Source: Moraxellaceae bacterium (GTDB lineage: Bacteria; Pseudomonadota; Gammaproteobacteria; Pseudomonadales; Moraxellaceae). Taken from it: a stretch of DNA of 22,065 nt. Of this stretch, positions 7,916 through 18,200 are shown piece after piece. The stretch spans positions 1 through 22,065 of the forward strand of contig JASLCO010000074.1 in assembly GCA_030146505.1 (NCBI GenBank). Direction: 5' to 3'. Under the pieces are notes generated by a model. It made no database searches. It saw only the letters and a list, made by a program, of their open reading frames with translations, and was not told the origin of the DNA. The position numbers and the translations under genes were made by a program. Every line of letters starts with the position of its first letter. The first letter of the stretch is position 1.

Positions 7916-7963
7916 GGAAGGCGGGGCCAGTTGCCGGAACACCGGTGACCGGCCCGGCTTTCC
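7916..7963 (+). terminator. Long imperfect hairpin between the 6707 and 8006 genes (attenuator candidate)
   Basis: A 22-bp stem (7916-7937 with 7942-7963) around AACA, with three G-U pairs and two mismatches. It is followed by CTGCCTTG with no U-tract. It could partially terminate, or stabilise the upstream message, giving more subunit mRNA than barrel mRNA. Confidence 0.45.
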
Positions 7964-8005
7964 CTGCCTTGTGAGCCTGACGCCTGCGTCCAGCGAAAAC
8001 ACAGC

Positions 8006-11000
8006 GTGATGCCGTTCGAATCCCCTCTTTTCCCCTCCAGGGCTGTACTGGCAGGCGCCTTGTTGCGCCTGGCCGGTGCGGCCCTGTTGCTGGGTGGGAG
8101 CATGGTTTCGACGGTGGTGGCGGCTCCGGTCACCATCGACAACACGGCCTACTTCAGCTACGAGGTGCCTGGCATTCCCGGCGTGCCGCCGGTGCAGGAC
8201 TCCCCGTCCAATACCATTTCCCTGGGTCCGGTGATTCCGCTGGATGATCCGGCCCAAATCCGTTTCTACCAGTACGCGAAGAATGGCTGCGCCACCCCGG
8301 CCTCCACGCTGGTGACTTCCGCTTTCCAGGACCACGACTACGGTTCCTACCAGGCCGGCGGCGTGTTTTCCCCGCTGGCGGCCACCCCGCAGTATTTCCA
8401 GGTGGATGGCAGTGGCGTCACCCTGCTGCCCGTGGATGTCTCGCAGCCGCTGTCGCTGTGTCCGACCGATGTTTATCACGCCGGCGAATCGGTCTTCATC
8501 TCCGTCGCGGATGCCAACCGCAACCACGACAAGACGGCCATCGAGACCATCAAGGTGACGGTGACCACCAGCACCGGCGACCAGGAAGTGCTGCTGCTGC
8601 GTGAAACCGGACCGGACACCGGCGTGTTCGTCGCCGTCCTGCCCAGCACGGCCGATGCGGCCGCTCCCGCTGACAGCCGCCTCTCGGTGGCGGTCGATGG
8701 CTGGGTCCGTGCCAGCTATGTCGACGAGGACTATCCCGGCCCCGCCATCAGCACCGAAGCGCTGGTGGACCCCTACGGAGCGCTCTTCGATGCCAGCAAT
8801 CCGGCACTGGGCCTCTCCGGCGCCGACATCTGGCTGATCGACGACAACAAGGCCTCGGGCTGCGCTGCTCTCGGCCTGGACGCCACCGATGCCGCGCTGG
8901 ATGCCTGTGGCGCCACCGTGTTCAACGATGATGTCGGCAATTCGCCCTATCCGGCGCATGTGAAAAGCGGGGTTCCGGTCAGTACTTCCGGCTCTGCGCC
9001 TTCCTCCGTGATGCTGCTGGCGGCGCCGGCCGTACCTGCCGGCAGTTTCCGTTATCCGCTGGTGGCCCCGGGCCAGTACCACTATGTCGTCAAGGCCCCG
9101 GGCTATACCGTGCCGTCTTCGCTGGTGCCGGTGGGCGGCACGGCCGCCGGACGTGCCGTGGTCGTGGGCTCGCACCTGCAGCAGTTCGTGGTCAAGCCCG
9201 GCCCGGCCCTGCACATCGACATTCCGGCCGACCCGTCGCAGAGCACCATGGTGCTGACCAAGACGGTGTCCCAGACCGAGGCCAGTGCCGGCGACTACCT
9301 GCAGTACCGCCTGCAGCTCACCAACAATTCGCCGGCCGCCCCGACCAGCACCACGGTGACCGACGTGCTGCCGCTGGGCATGCGCTACCAGCGCGGCTCC
9401 CTGCACATCAATGGCGTGAAGCAGGCGGACCCGGCCCTGTCGGCCGATGGCCGCACCATGACCATCCTGCTGGCACCGGGCCTGGTCGGCGCCGGCGGGG
9501 CCGCCAGCACCCCGGTGCTGATGACCTATGTGCTGGCCGTGAGTGCCGGGGCGCCGGTCGGCGATGCCGTGAACACGGCGCAGGCCAGTGGCCCGACGGG
9601 CGTGGGCAACGGCACGCTGGTGTCCAACCGCGCCCAGGCGTCGGTGCGCATCCGCGACTTCCTCATGAGCAGCCGCTTCACCCTCATCGGCCGTGTTTTC
9701 GAGGGTGATGACTGCAGCCAGCCCTTTGCCGCGCAGAAGGGCGTGCCCAATGTGCGCATCCTCATGGAAGACGGCACCTATGTGGTGACGGACAAGGACG
9801 GCCAGTACCACATCGAGGGCGTGAAGCCCGGCACCCATGTGGTGCAGATGGATACGGCCAGCCTGCCCAAGGGCTGGGAGCCGGTGTCCTGCATCCAGAA
9901 CACCCGTTTTGCCGGCAGCGCCTATTCGCAGTTCGTGGAGGTGCAGGGTGGCGGGCTCTGGCGTGCCGACTTCCATGTGCGCCCGGCGCCGGTGGCAGAG
10001 CCGGTGGTCGAGGCCGTGCCCGAGCCTGTCATTCCCAAGGGCGAGGCCGGCATCCGCCTGCAGACGCTGGACAATGTGCAGGTCACCGAGCTGACCCGCG
10101 AACTGGCGCCGCGCAGCTACACCTTCTACGGCCGCTTCGCTTCCGGCCAGGACGTGCTGCTGCCCGAATCCGTGAAGCAGCTGGAAAAGCTGGCGTCCGA
10201 CCTCAAGAAAGGCCAGGTGCTGCGCCTGGAAATCCTCGGCCATACCGACAACCAGGCCCTTTCCGCCCGTACCCAGGCAAAATTCGACGACAACTACGGC
10301 CTGGGTCTGGCCCGTGCCAAGGCCATTGCCGATTACCTCGCGCCTCGCCTCGGCCTGGGCGAAGACCAGGTGAATACGCAGGGCATAGGCCCGGACAAGC
10401 CCCTGGCCAGCAACAGCACCGCCGCCGGCATGGCCAAGAACCGCCGCGTGGAAGTGGTGGTGTATGGTGGCATGGGTCCGAGCACGGCCAAGGTGGGCGA
10501 GCGTTCCCGCCGCCTGCACCGCCTGCTGGTGGACAGTGGCACGGTGCCTGCCTTCAACCTGCGCGCCACCGTCATGCTGCCGCCTGACCTGTCCTATGTG
10601 AAAGGCTCTTCCCTGCTGGACGGCGTGCCCCTGGCCGATCCTGAAGTCATGGACGGCATGCTGGTCTGGCGCGTGCCGGCGGCCGCCCCCAGGGAAAAGA
10701 GCTGGGAAGAAATCCAGGCGGAAACCGAGCAGGGCAGGGCGCCAGCAGCCGAGCCGGTGGGCTGGCAGCGCGTCATCACTTTCAATACCGATGTCGTCCG
10801 CAAGCTCGTCACCACCAAGCCGGCCGCTGACCGGCAATACACTTTCAACGGGACTTTCGAGCCGGCCCAGGCGGAGCTCATGGACAGCTCCGTGGACGAG
10901 CTTGAGCAGTTGCAGGAGACCCTGCGCCAGGCCGGCACCATCGAGCGCCTGGAGATCATCGGTCATACCGACAACCAGAAACTGTCGGCTCGCGCCCGCA

Positions 11001-14000
11001 AGCGCTTCCCGGACAACAAGGCGCTGTCCCTGGCCCGCGCCCGCACCATCGCGGACTTCCTCCAGGTGGGCCTTGGCCTGTCGCCGGATGTGATCGTGGC
11101 CGACGGCCACGGCCCCGACGAGCCGGTGGCCAGCAATGCCTCCCCGGCCGGCATGGCCCAGAACCGCCGTGTCGAGCTCAAGGTGTTCACGCGCGAAGCC
11201 GCGCAAACCCGCCTGCAACGCCAGCTCTGCCTCGGCGGCTATGTCAGCCTCAAGGCCACCGCCACGGTGGATACCGAGGCGGAAAGCAATGTGCGCCTGC
11301 CGGTGGTGGAAAACCGTCTGGATTGCGCCGGGCAGGCGGGCAAGGCCAAGGCGGCTCCTGCAGCGGCCACGGCGAGTGCTGTTTCGGCAAACATGGCCCC
11401 GCAGCAGCCTGCTGCCCCTGCCGGCTCGGCAGCTCCGGCCAGCGCTCCTGCCGCGGCCGGCAAGGCCGATGAAGTTTTCCTGGACGATATTGCGGCCAAC
11501 GATGTGGTTCCTGTTGCCGCTGCCGATACGTCAGCCAGCGCTGCCGCCGTGAAGGCGGCTGTCGCTGCGGCGGCCGCCAGCCATGCAGCGGCTGCTGCCT
11601 TGGCGGGAGATGGCGGGGAAGAGGGGACTGCGGCCTCTGTTGCATCCACGGCATCCACCGCTGTTGGGTTCGCGGCTGAAGCCGCTCCTACGACACCTGT
11701 TCCCGTTTCTGATCCCGTTCCCGTAGGAGCGGCTTCAGCCGCGAACCCCGCCGTCACCGACACCAACGACAGCGGCCGCCAGACCGTGGTGCTGGAGCCT
11801 GTCATCCCCGCAGAACCGGCAACGCCCGCGCCTGCGGCAACGGCAGATGCCGCTGCCGAGAAGGACAGCGACGCCAGCCAGGCCGACAGTGCCGAGCCCG
11901 ACGACGGCGTGGCCGCCGCCGGTGGCGGTGACGTGGACTGGCTGGCCCGCACCACCGGCAAGACCGGCTTCCTCTTTCCCGGTGAAAAGCACAATCCGCG
12001 CGCACCCGCCCTGCGCGTGGTGGTGGAGCACGGCCTCAAGGAAACCGTGGAACTCATGGTCAACGGCGAGCCGGTGCCCAACCTGAACCTCGACGGCACT
12101 CGCCGCGACCCTGGCCGCAAGGCGGCCGTCAGCATCTGGCGCGCCCTGCCGCTCAGGGAAGGCGCCAACCGCATCGTGGCGCGCGTGCGCAACGAGGACG
12201 GCATGGTGACGAACGAGCTCGTGCGTATCGTCAACTACGCCAACACGCCGGTGCGCGCCGAGCTGGTGCCGGAAAAATCCGTGCTGGTGGCCGATGGCCT
12301 GACGCGTCCCGTGCTGGCCGTGCGCCTGCTGGACCGCAATGGCCAGCCGGTGCGTGAAGGCATCTCCGGCCCGGTGACCATCCACGCGCCCTATATGTCC
12401 TGGCAGCAGCAGCAGGAAACCCAGCGCCGCCAGCTGGCCGGCCTGGATGCCTTCTCGCCGCAATACGTGGTGAAGGGGGATGACGGCATTGCACTGATAG
12501 AGCTTGCGCCCACCACCGAATCGGGCACGGCGCAGCTGGATTTTGATTTCTTCTCCGACCGCGACAACCGCCGCACGCAGGAGCTGCGTGCCTGGCTGGA
12601 GCCGGCGGCGCGCGAATGGGTGATGGTGGGCTTTGCCGAGGGCACGGTGGGCTTCAACACGCTCAAGGACAATGTGCAGGCGCTCAAGGACCAGGGCGTG
12701 GAAGAGGGTGTCTATACCGACGGCAAGGCCAGCTTCTATGCCAAGGGCAGCGTGCAGGGCAAATGGATCCTGACCATGGCCTATGACACCAGCAAGCAGC
12801 GCGACCGCCAGAGCCTGCTGTCCACCATAGACCCCAACGAGTTCTACACGCTCTACGGCGACGGTGCCGAACAGCGCTACGACGCTGCCAGCCAGTCCAA
12901 GCTCTACCTCAAGCTGGAGCGCGGCCAGTTCTATGCCCTCTTCGGTGATTACGACACCGGCCTTGGCCAGACCCAGCTTTCCACCTACAACCGCACCCTG
13001 AACGGCATCAAGACCGAGAAGGCCGGTGGCCTCGTGGTCTTCACCGCCTATGCGGCGGAAACCCAGCAGACCCACGCCCGCGATGAAATCCGCGGCAACG
13101 GCACCTCGGGCCTGTATCGCCTGAGCCGCAACAACCTCGTGCTCAATACGGAGCAGGTGCGCATCGAAACCCGCGACCGCCTGCACAGCCAGACCATCAT
13201 CGACAGCCGTCCGCTGACACGCCACCTCGATTACGACATCGACTACAGCGCCGGCACGCTGTTCTTCAAGCAGCCGGTCTACAGCCAGGACGTGAATTTC
13301 AACCCCACCTGGATCGTCGTGGACTATGAAACCCAGGGTACGGCCACCAATGCCACCAACGCCGGTGGCCGCGTCGGCCTGAACCTGCTGGAGGGCAAGC
13401 TGGAGGTGGGGGTCACGGCCCTGCACGATGAATCGGGTGATAGCACCGTGGGCGGCAAGAGCGATCTGCTGGGCACCGACCTCAAGTACCGCTTCGACAT
13501 GGATTCCGAACTGCGCCTGGAAATGGCCGGCAGCTCCGGCGAGCAGGCCGGCACGAGCCGCGATGGCAAGGCCTGGCTGGCCGAGCTGGAGCGCCACACC
13601 GGGCGCTATGACCTGCTGCTCTACATGCGCGACCAGGAGCCCGAATTCGGCCTCAACCAGCAGAGCCTGTCCGAAGCCGGACAGCAGAAGATAGGCATGA
13701 ACACCACCGTGCACCTGGACCGCGAATGGTCCGTGCAGGGCGAGCTCTACCAGCAGCAGAACCAGACCACCGACAGCACCCGCGATGCCGCCTCCGCCAA
13801 GCTGCACTACGAAACCCAGCAGGGCTCCGTCAGCATCGGCGTGCAGACCGTCAACGACAGTACCGACAATGTGGCCAGCGGCCTGGCCGGCCAGGATTTC
13901 AGCTCGCAGCAACTGGCCCTGTCGGCCAACCGCTGGTTCATGAAGCGCAAGCTGCAGCTTTCCGCCGATGCCGAAATGGGCAAGAGTGAAAGCGCCGACT

Positions 14001-15241
14001 ATCCCAACCGCTTCGTGCTGGGCGCCGGCTATGCCTTCACTGACCATGTGAAGCTCCTGGCAGGCCAGGAGTTCACCGACGGCTCCGACCTCAAGACCAG
14101 CAATACCCGCGTCGGCATGCAGGTGGTGCCGTGGAAGGGCGCGCGTCTGGATTCCACGCTCAACCAGAGCCAGATGAGCGAATACGGCCCGCGCACCTTT
14201 GCCCAGTTCGGCCTCGCCCAGACCCTGCAGGTGGACAAGGCCTGGGGCGTGGATTTCGGCCTGGACAGCAGCCAGGGCATCGGTGGCGCCAAGCCCGCTC
14301 CCGAGATCAACAACTCGCAGGCCACCAGCAATGCGCTGGGCCTTGGCACGTCCCGCGTGACGGCGCTGACCGAGGACTATCTGGCCCTCACCTCGGGCCT
14401 CACCTACCGCGCTGACATATGGAGCTGGACCGGCCGCGCCGAATACCGCAACGGCGAAACCGAAGACCGCTACGGCTTCACCAGCAATTTCCTGCGCCAG
14501 GCCCGCGAAGGCGTGGCCTTTGCCACCGGCACGCAGGCTTTCCGCACCACCAACGCCACGTCCACCGGCAACCTCGCCTCGCTGGACCTGTCCTGGGCCT
14601 GGCGTCCGCTGGGCACGCAGTGGTCGGTGCTGGATCGCCTGGAGTTCAAGTACGAAGATGCCGAGAACACCACCGCACTGGCAACGCCGCTGCCGGGCGG
14701 CCTGTTCGGCTTCGACAGCCTGGTGGCCAACAGCGCCCAGAGCCGCCGCATCATCAACAACCTGGCCCTGAACCACGTTTCCCGCGAGTGGACGCAGGAC
14801 GACCGCAGCGGCAACCTGTTCCGCCGTTACGAGCGCAACCAGTGGTCGCTCTACTACGGCGCCAAGTACGCCATGGATACCTTCGACGGCGAGGCCTACA
14901 ACGGCTACACCGACATGATTGCCGCCGAAGTGCGCCACGACCTTCGCTCCTGGCTGGACATCGGCCTGCAGGCCAGCACGCTGAATTCCTGGAGCACGGG
15001 CACGCGCAGCTATTCTTTCGGCCCGCAGATCGGCGCCTCGCCGGTGAAGAACGGCTGGATCACCCTGGGCTGGAACCTGCGCGGCTTCACTGACCGTGAT
15101 TTCGACGCTGCCCGTTATTCCGCGCAGGGCCCTTACCTGCAACTGCGCATCAAGTTTGACCAGAACACGCGGCTCAACCGCGACATGGTGGCGCCCAACC
15201 CCGCCATGAGTGATGAGCCGCTGTCGACTGCCAAGGAGTGA
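8006..15241 (+). CDS. Giant outer-membrane protein: DUF11 region, two OmpA-like domains, Ala-rich linker, C-terminal barrel
   Basis: 2411 aa from GTG 8006 (ATG 8009 is equally possible; the ribosome site is weak). Signal peptide about residues 1-40, then IDNTAYFSY. Domains in order: a beta-rich N-terminal region with cysteines; DUF11 (about 412-555, LTKTVSQTEASAGDYLQYRL); an SdrD-B/carboxypeptidase-regulatory-like fold (558-616, GRVFEGDD...VRILMEDGTYVVTDKDGQY); OmpA-like domain 1 (705-822, GHTDNQ...KNRRVEVVV); a DUF11 fragment; OmpA-like domain 2 (945-1062, GHTDNQ...QNRRVELKV); an Ala/Pro linker (about 1105-1305) containing a translated REP pair; a beta-rich unit from DVDWLARTTGK (about 1309); then from about 1530 a barrel-like region rich in alternating aromatic strands with YTLYGDG, YALFGDYDTG and IDYSAGTLFFKQPV. 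The last strands, near YLQLRIKF, are followed by a 27-aa tail. OmpA-like domains normally bind peptidoglycan, so the middle is probably periplasmic and the C-terminus membrane-embedded. It could be an export or assembly platform; role unproven. Confidence 0.85.
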   Translation: MMPFESPLFPSRAVLAGALLRLAGAALLLGGSMVSTVVAAPVTIDNTAYFSYEVPGIPGVPPVQDSPSNTISLGPVIPLDDPAQIRFYQYAKNGCATPASTLVTSAFQDHDYGSYQAGGVFSPLAATPQYFQVDGSGVTLLPVDVSQPLSLCPTDVYHAGESVFISVADANRNHDKTAIETIKVTVTTSTGDQEVLLLRETGPDTGVFVAVLPSTADAAAPADSRLSVAVDGWVRASYVDEDYPGPAISTEALVDPYGALFDASNPALGLSGADIWLIDDNKASGCAALGLDATDAALDACGATVFNDDVGNSPYPAHVKSGVPVSTSGSAPSSVMLLAAPAVPAGSFRYPLVAPGQYHYVVKAPGYTVPSSLVPVGGTAAGRAVVVGSHLQQFVVKPGPALHIDIPADPSQSTMVLTKTVSQTEASAGDYLQYRLQLTNNSPAAPTSTTVTDVLPLGMRYQRGSLHINGVKQADPALSADGRTMTILLAPGLVGAGGAASTPVLMTYVLAVSAGAPVGDAVNTAQASGPTGVGNGTLVSNRAQASVRIRDFLMSSRFTLIGRVFEGDDCSQPFAAQKGVPNVRILMEDGTYVVTDKDGQYHIEGVKPGTHVVQMDTASLPKGWEPVSCIQNTRFAGSAYSQFVEVQGGGLWRADFHVRPAPVAEPVVEAVPEPVIPKGEAGIRLQTLDNVQVTELTRELAPRSYTFYGRFASGQDVLLPESVKQLEKLASDLKKGQVLRLEILGHTDNQALSARTQAKFDDNYGLGLARAKAIADYLAPRLGLGEDQVNTQGIGPDKPLASNSTAAGMAKNRRVEVVVYGGMGPSTAKVGERSRRLHRLLVDSGTVPAFNLRATVMLPPDLSYVKGSSLLDGVPLADPEVMDGMLVWRVPAAAPREKSWEEIQAETEQGRAPAAEPVGWQRVITFNTDVVRKLVTTKPAADRQYTFNGTFEPAQAELMDSSVDELEQLQETLRQAGTIERLEIIGHTDNQKLSARARKRFPDNKALSLARARTIADFLQVGLGLSPDVIVADGHGPDEPVASNASPAGMAQNRRVELKVFTREAAQTRLQRQLCLGGYVSLKATATVDTEAESNVRLPVVENRLDCAGQAGKAKAAPAAATASAVSANMAPQQPAAPAGSAAPASAPAAAGKADEVFLDDIAANDVVPVAAADTSASAAAVKAAVAAAAASHAAAAALAGDGGEEGTAASVASTASTAVGFAAEAAPTTPVPVSDPVPVGAASAANPAVTDTNDSGRQTVVLEPVIPAEPATPAPAATADAAAEKDSDASQADSAEPDDGVAAAGGGDVDWLARTTGKTGFLFPGEKHNPRAPALRVVVEHGLKETVELMVNGEPVPNLNLDGTRRDPGRKAAVSIWRALPLREGANRIVARVRNEDGMVTNELVRIVNYANTPVRAELVPEKSVLVADGLTRPVLAVRLLDRNGQPVREGISGPVTIHAPYMSWQQQQETQRRQLAGLDAFSPQYVVKGDDGIALIELAPTTESGTAQLDFDFFSDRDNRRTQELRAWLEPAAREWVMVGFAEGTVGFNTLKDNVQALKDQGVEEGVYTDGKASFYAKGSVQGKWILTMAYDTSKQRDRQSLLSTIDPNEFYTLYGDGAEQRYDAASQSKLYLKLERGQFYALFGDYDTGLGQTQLSTYNRTLNGIKTEKAGGLVVFTAYAAETQQTHARDEIRGNGTSGLYRLSRNNLVLNTEQVRIETRDRLHSQTIIDSRPLTRHLDYDIDYSAGTLFFKQPVYSQDVNFNPTWIVVDYETQGTATNATNAGGRVGLNLLEGKLEVGVTALHDESGDSTVGGKSDLLGTDLKYRFDMDSELRLEMAGSSGEQAGTSRDGKAWLAELERHTGRYDLLLYMRDQEPEFGLNQQSLSEAGQQKIGMNTTVHLDREWSVQGELYQQQNQTTDSTRDAASAKLHYETQQGSVSIGVQTVNDSTDNVASGLAGQDFSSQQLALSANRWFMKRKLQLSADAEMGKSESADYPNRFVLGAGYAFTDHVKLLAGQEFTDGSDLKTSNTRVGMQVVPWKGARLDSTLNQSQMSEYGPRTFAQFGLAQTLQVDKAWGVDFGLDSSQGIGGAKPAPEINNSQATSNALGLGTSRVTALTEDYLALTSGLTYRADIWSWTGRAEYRNGETEDRYGFTSNFLRQAREGVAFATGTQAFRTTNATSTGNLASLDLSWAWRPLGTQWSVLDRLEFKYEDAENTTALATPLPGGLFGFDSLVANSAQSRRIINNLALNHVSREWTQDDRSGNLFRRYERNQWSLYYGAKYAMDTFDGEAYNGYTDMIAAEVRHDLRSWLDIGLQASTLNSWSTGTRSYSFGPQIGASPVKNGWITLGWNLRGFTDRDFDAARYSAQGPYLQLRIKFDQNTRLNRDMVAPNPAMSDEPLSTAKE
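11666..11748. repeat. REP doublet (REPIN) inside a coding sequence
   Basis: Two 27-bp arms (11666-11692 and 11722-11748) are perfect reverse complements separated by 29 bases. Each arm contains the REP hairpin core GCGGCTGAAGCCGC or its inverse, plus a CTCCTACG / CGTAGGAG extension. The element is in frame, has no stop and is translated as an Ala/Pro/Val stretch (residues about 1221-1248, with AAEAAP and GAASAANP) in the linker of the giant outer-membrane protein. Confidence 0.9.
15233..15238 (+). promoter_or_regulatory. Shine-Dalgarno AAGGAG at the end of the barrel gene (translational coupling)
   Basis: AAGGAG lies immediately before and overlaps the TGA stop (15239-15241) of the 8006 gene. 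It is 5 bases upstream of an in-frame GTG at 15244, so the two giant genes are likely translationally coupled. A second site, AAGGA (15320-15324), precedes GTG 15331, which would give a conventional-length signal peptide. Confidence 0.6.
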
Positions 15242-15243
15242 GA

Positions 15244-18200
15244 GTGTCTGTGGCGAACTCAGCCCCCCTGACGACCGCTTTTCCCCTGCCCCCGGCCCGC
15301 TCCTGCGAGAGGCCGGCGAAAGGATGGACTGTGTCTTCCGGCCTTCGCGCCAAAGTGCGTTCCCTGCTTGTCATCCTGCTGGCCTTGTTCACCCTGCTGC
15401 CGCTGGCGGCAGAGGCTGCCCGTACCCAGGACCGCCGCCTTTACCTCAATGCCAACGGCGACCTGACCCTGGTGGGCAACATGCTGGTGCATTGCAATAT
15501 CAATGCGACCAACAACACCTCCAGAACCAACTGCGGCATTGCAAGGTCCGGCTCGGCGCCTGCCGACAACTACTATTCGTTTGCCAATACCGGTGATCTG
15601 GTTCTGGTCGATGCCGATGCCGATACCGGCACGACCAACTCCAGCAGCGCTGATCTCGTCATGCCGGCAGGTTCGACAGTGGCGTGGGCGGGCTTGTACT
15701 GGGGCGCCCGTTACAATGCGACCTCCACCACTGCACCGGCGCTGACCACTGCGCAGGCGGCGATAAAGCTGCGCGCTCCCGGTGGCGCTTACCAGACGAT
15801 TACCCCGACCACCCTTGACCTCCAGGCTTCCGGCTCCACGTCAAGCGGGGCCGGATTCCAGGCCTTTGCCGATGTCACGGCCCAGGTCAAGGCTGGCGGT
15901 GCCGGCACCTACTGGGGCGGGGGCCTTTCCACCAGTGCCGTGGCTACTGCACGCAATGCCTGGGCAGGCTGGGCGCTGGTCGTGGTCTATGAGAATGCTG
16001 CCCTGCCATTCCGCAATTTCGCGGTCTATGACGGCATGGGTTACATCAGTAACCAGACAGTGACCCTGACGCCTTCAGGCTTTCTCACCCCCCTGAACGG
16101 GCCGGTCGTGTCGCGCCTCGGTGTGTTGCTGTGGGATGGCGACAAACAGGCCAATCCGTCTGCCGAGGCCCTGTTGCTGAATGGCTCGTCCATAACCGAT
16201 GCGGCCAACCCGGTTGGCGATGTCTGGAACAGCTCCATTTCCCGTTTTGGTGCCAACGTCACTACCCGCAATCCGAATTACCCCAATACGCTTGGCGTGG
16301 ACCTGGATCTGTTCAATGTGCCCCAGGGGCTTATTCCCAACGGGGCGACCTCGGCCACTATCGGGATCAAGTCGCCCGGCACGGATGAGGTGTTCTGGTT
16401 TGGTGCGGCCACTTTCACAACCGATGTCTACACCCCCAACGTGATCCCCAACGTGGTGAAGACGGCGGAGGACATGAGTCCCAGCACGCCGCTCCTGCCC
16501 GGTGACACGCTGCGCTGGCATGTGGTGATGAGCAATACCGGCTATGACTCGGCCACCAACCTCCTCACCACCGACATCATCCCGGCCTATCTCACCTATG
16601 TGCCGGGCTCGCTCGTTGTGGATTCCGGCGCCAATGCCGGCGGGAAAAGCGATACCGCCTTCAATGACCAGGCCGAGTTCCTGACCGGGCCGGACCGTGT
16701 GGTGTTCCGTCTGGGAACGGGGGCCAACGCCACCCAGGGCGGCATCCTGGCCTATGGCCAGTCCACCTCGTTCTATTTCGATACCAAGGTCAATGCCGAC
16801 GTGCCGGCCGGTACCCTCATTTCCAACGAGGTGCAGGTCCAGTACAACAGCCAGACCCTGCCTTCCACCACCTTCGCCGCCAGCAGCGCCGCCGCCTCGG
16901 CCACGGTGATGGGGCCGCCCGTCATCACCAAGAGCTTTGCACCCACGGCGGTGGAAGTCGGCCAGAGTTCCCTCATGACGATTACCGTCAGCAATCCGGT
17001 CAACAACCCCGGACCGCTGACAGGCGTTGCCTTCACCGATACCTATCCTGCCGGCCTGCTCAATACCTCCAGCCCGGCTTCCACCATGACCTGCACGCCC
17101 GGCTCCACGGCAGGCACGCTCACGGGCGGGACGGCCGGTGGCAACAGCATCGGCATGACGGGGGCTACCATCCCGCCCAACGGCTCCTGCGTCATCACCG
17201 TGCGGGTGAGCTCCGCCACGGCCGGCAGTTATGAAAACAGCGCCACGGTAACGGCCACCAACGGTGGCACCGGCAATACCGCCACGGCCACGCTGTTCGT
17301 GGGCAAGCCGCGCATCAGCAAATCCTTTGCACCGTCCACCATCAATGCCGGCGCCACTTCCACGGTCAGCTTTGTCATCCAGAACCTGGTCAACAGCGCC
17401 ATCACGCAGGTGGCTTTCACGGACACGCTGGTGAACATGCAGGTGGCGGCCACGCCTGCGGTCACCGGCAACTGCAATGGCGGCACCGTCACGGCGGCGG
17501 CCAACGGCAGCAGCATTGCGCTGGCCGGTGGCAGCCTGGCTGCCAATGCGTCCTGCACGATCACCGTGAACGTGACCAGCAGTACGGCCGGCACGCTGCC
17601 CAACACCACGTCGGGTGTTTCGTCGCTGCAGTCGGGCACGGCGGGCCAGCCCAGCAACACGGCAGAACTGGTTGTGGTGGGGCCCCCCCTCATCAGCAAG
17701 TCCTTTGCCCCGGTTTCCGTGCGTACGGGCACGGCTTCGACGCTGACTGTCGTGGTGAGCAATCCCAACACGGGCGTGGCGCTGACGGGAGTCGGGTTTA
17801 ACGACACGTATCCGACCGGTTCGCCCTCCGGCACCCTGGTCAACAGTTCGCCCTCCAATGTGCAGTCCAGTTGCAGTGCCGGTTCCAGTGCGGGCACGCT
17901 GACCGCGAGCAGTGGTGGGGGCAGTCTCGCCATGAGTGGGGGATCGATAGCGGCGGGGGGGAGCTGCAGCATTACGGTCAATGTACAGAGCAGTTCCCAG
18001 GCGACCTTCAACAATATCTCGGGCGCGGTCACCGGCTCGGCAGGCGCCGGTACGCTGACAGGGGGAACGGCAACGGCCCAGCTCATCGTGGCCAACCGCC
18101 TGACCGCCACCAAAGCCTTTGCGCCCACGAGCATCGCCTATAACGACCCGGTGACGCCGGCCTATACCCAGTCGCAGATGACCATCACGGTCTCGGCTTC

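Noticed and set aside
6686..11218. 1510-aa minus-strand open frame opposite the 6707 and 8006 genes
   Set aside because: The translation is a His/Arg/Gly-rich shadow typical of high-GC third positions; the plus-strand products have signal peptides and recognisable domains.
11735..15142. 1135-aa minus-strand open frame opposite the barrel region
   Set aside because: Same shadow effect. The plus-strand frame shows continuous barrel-like strands and OmpA-linked architecture.
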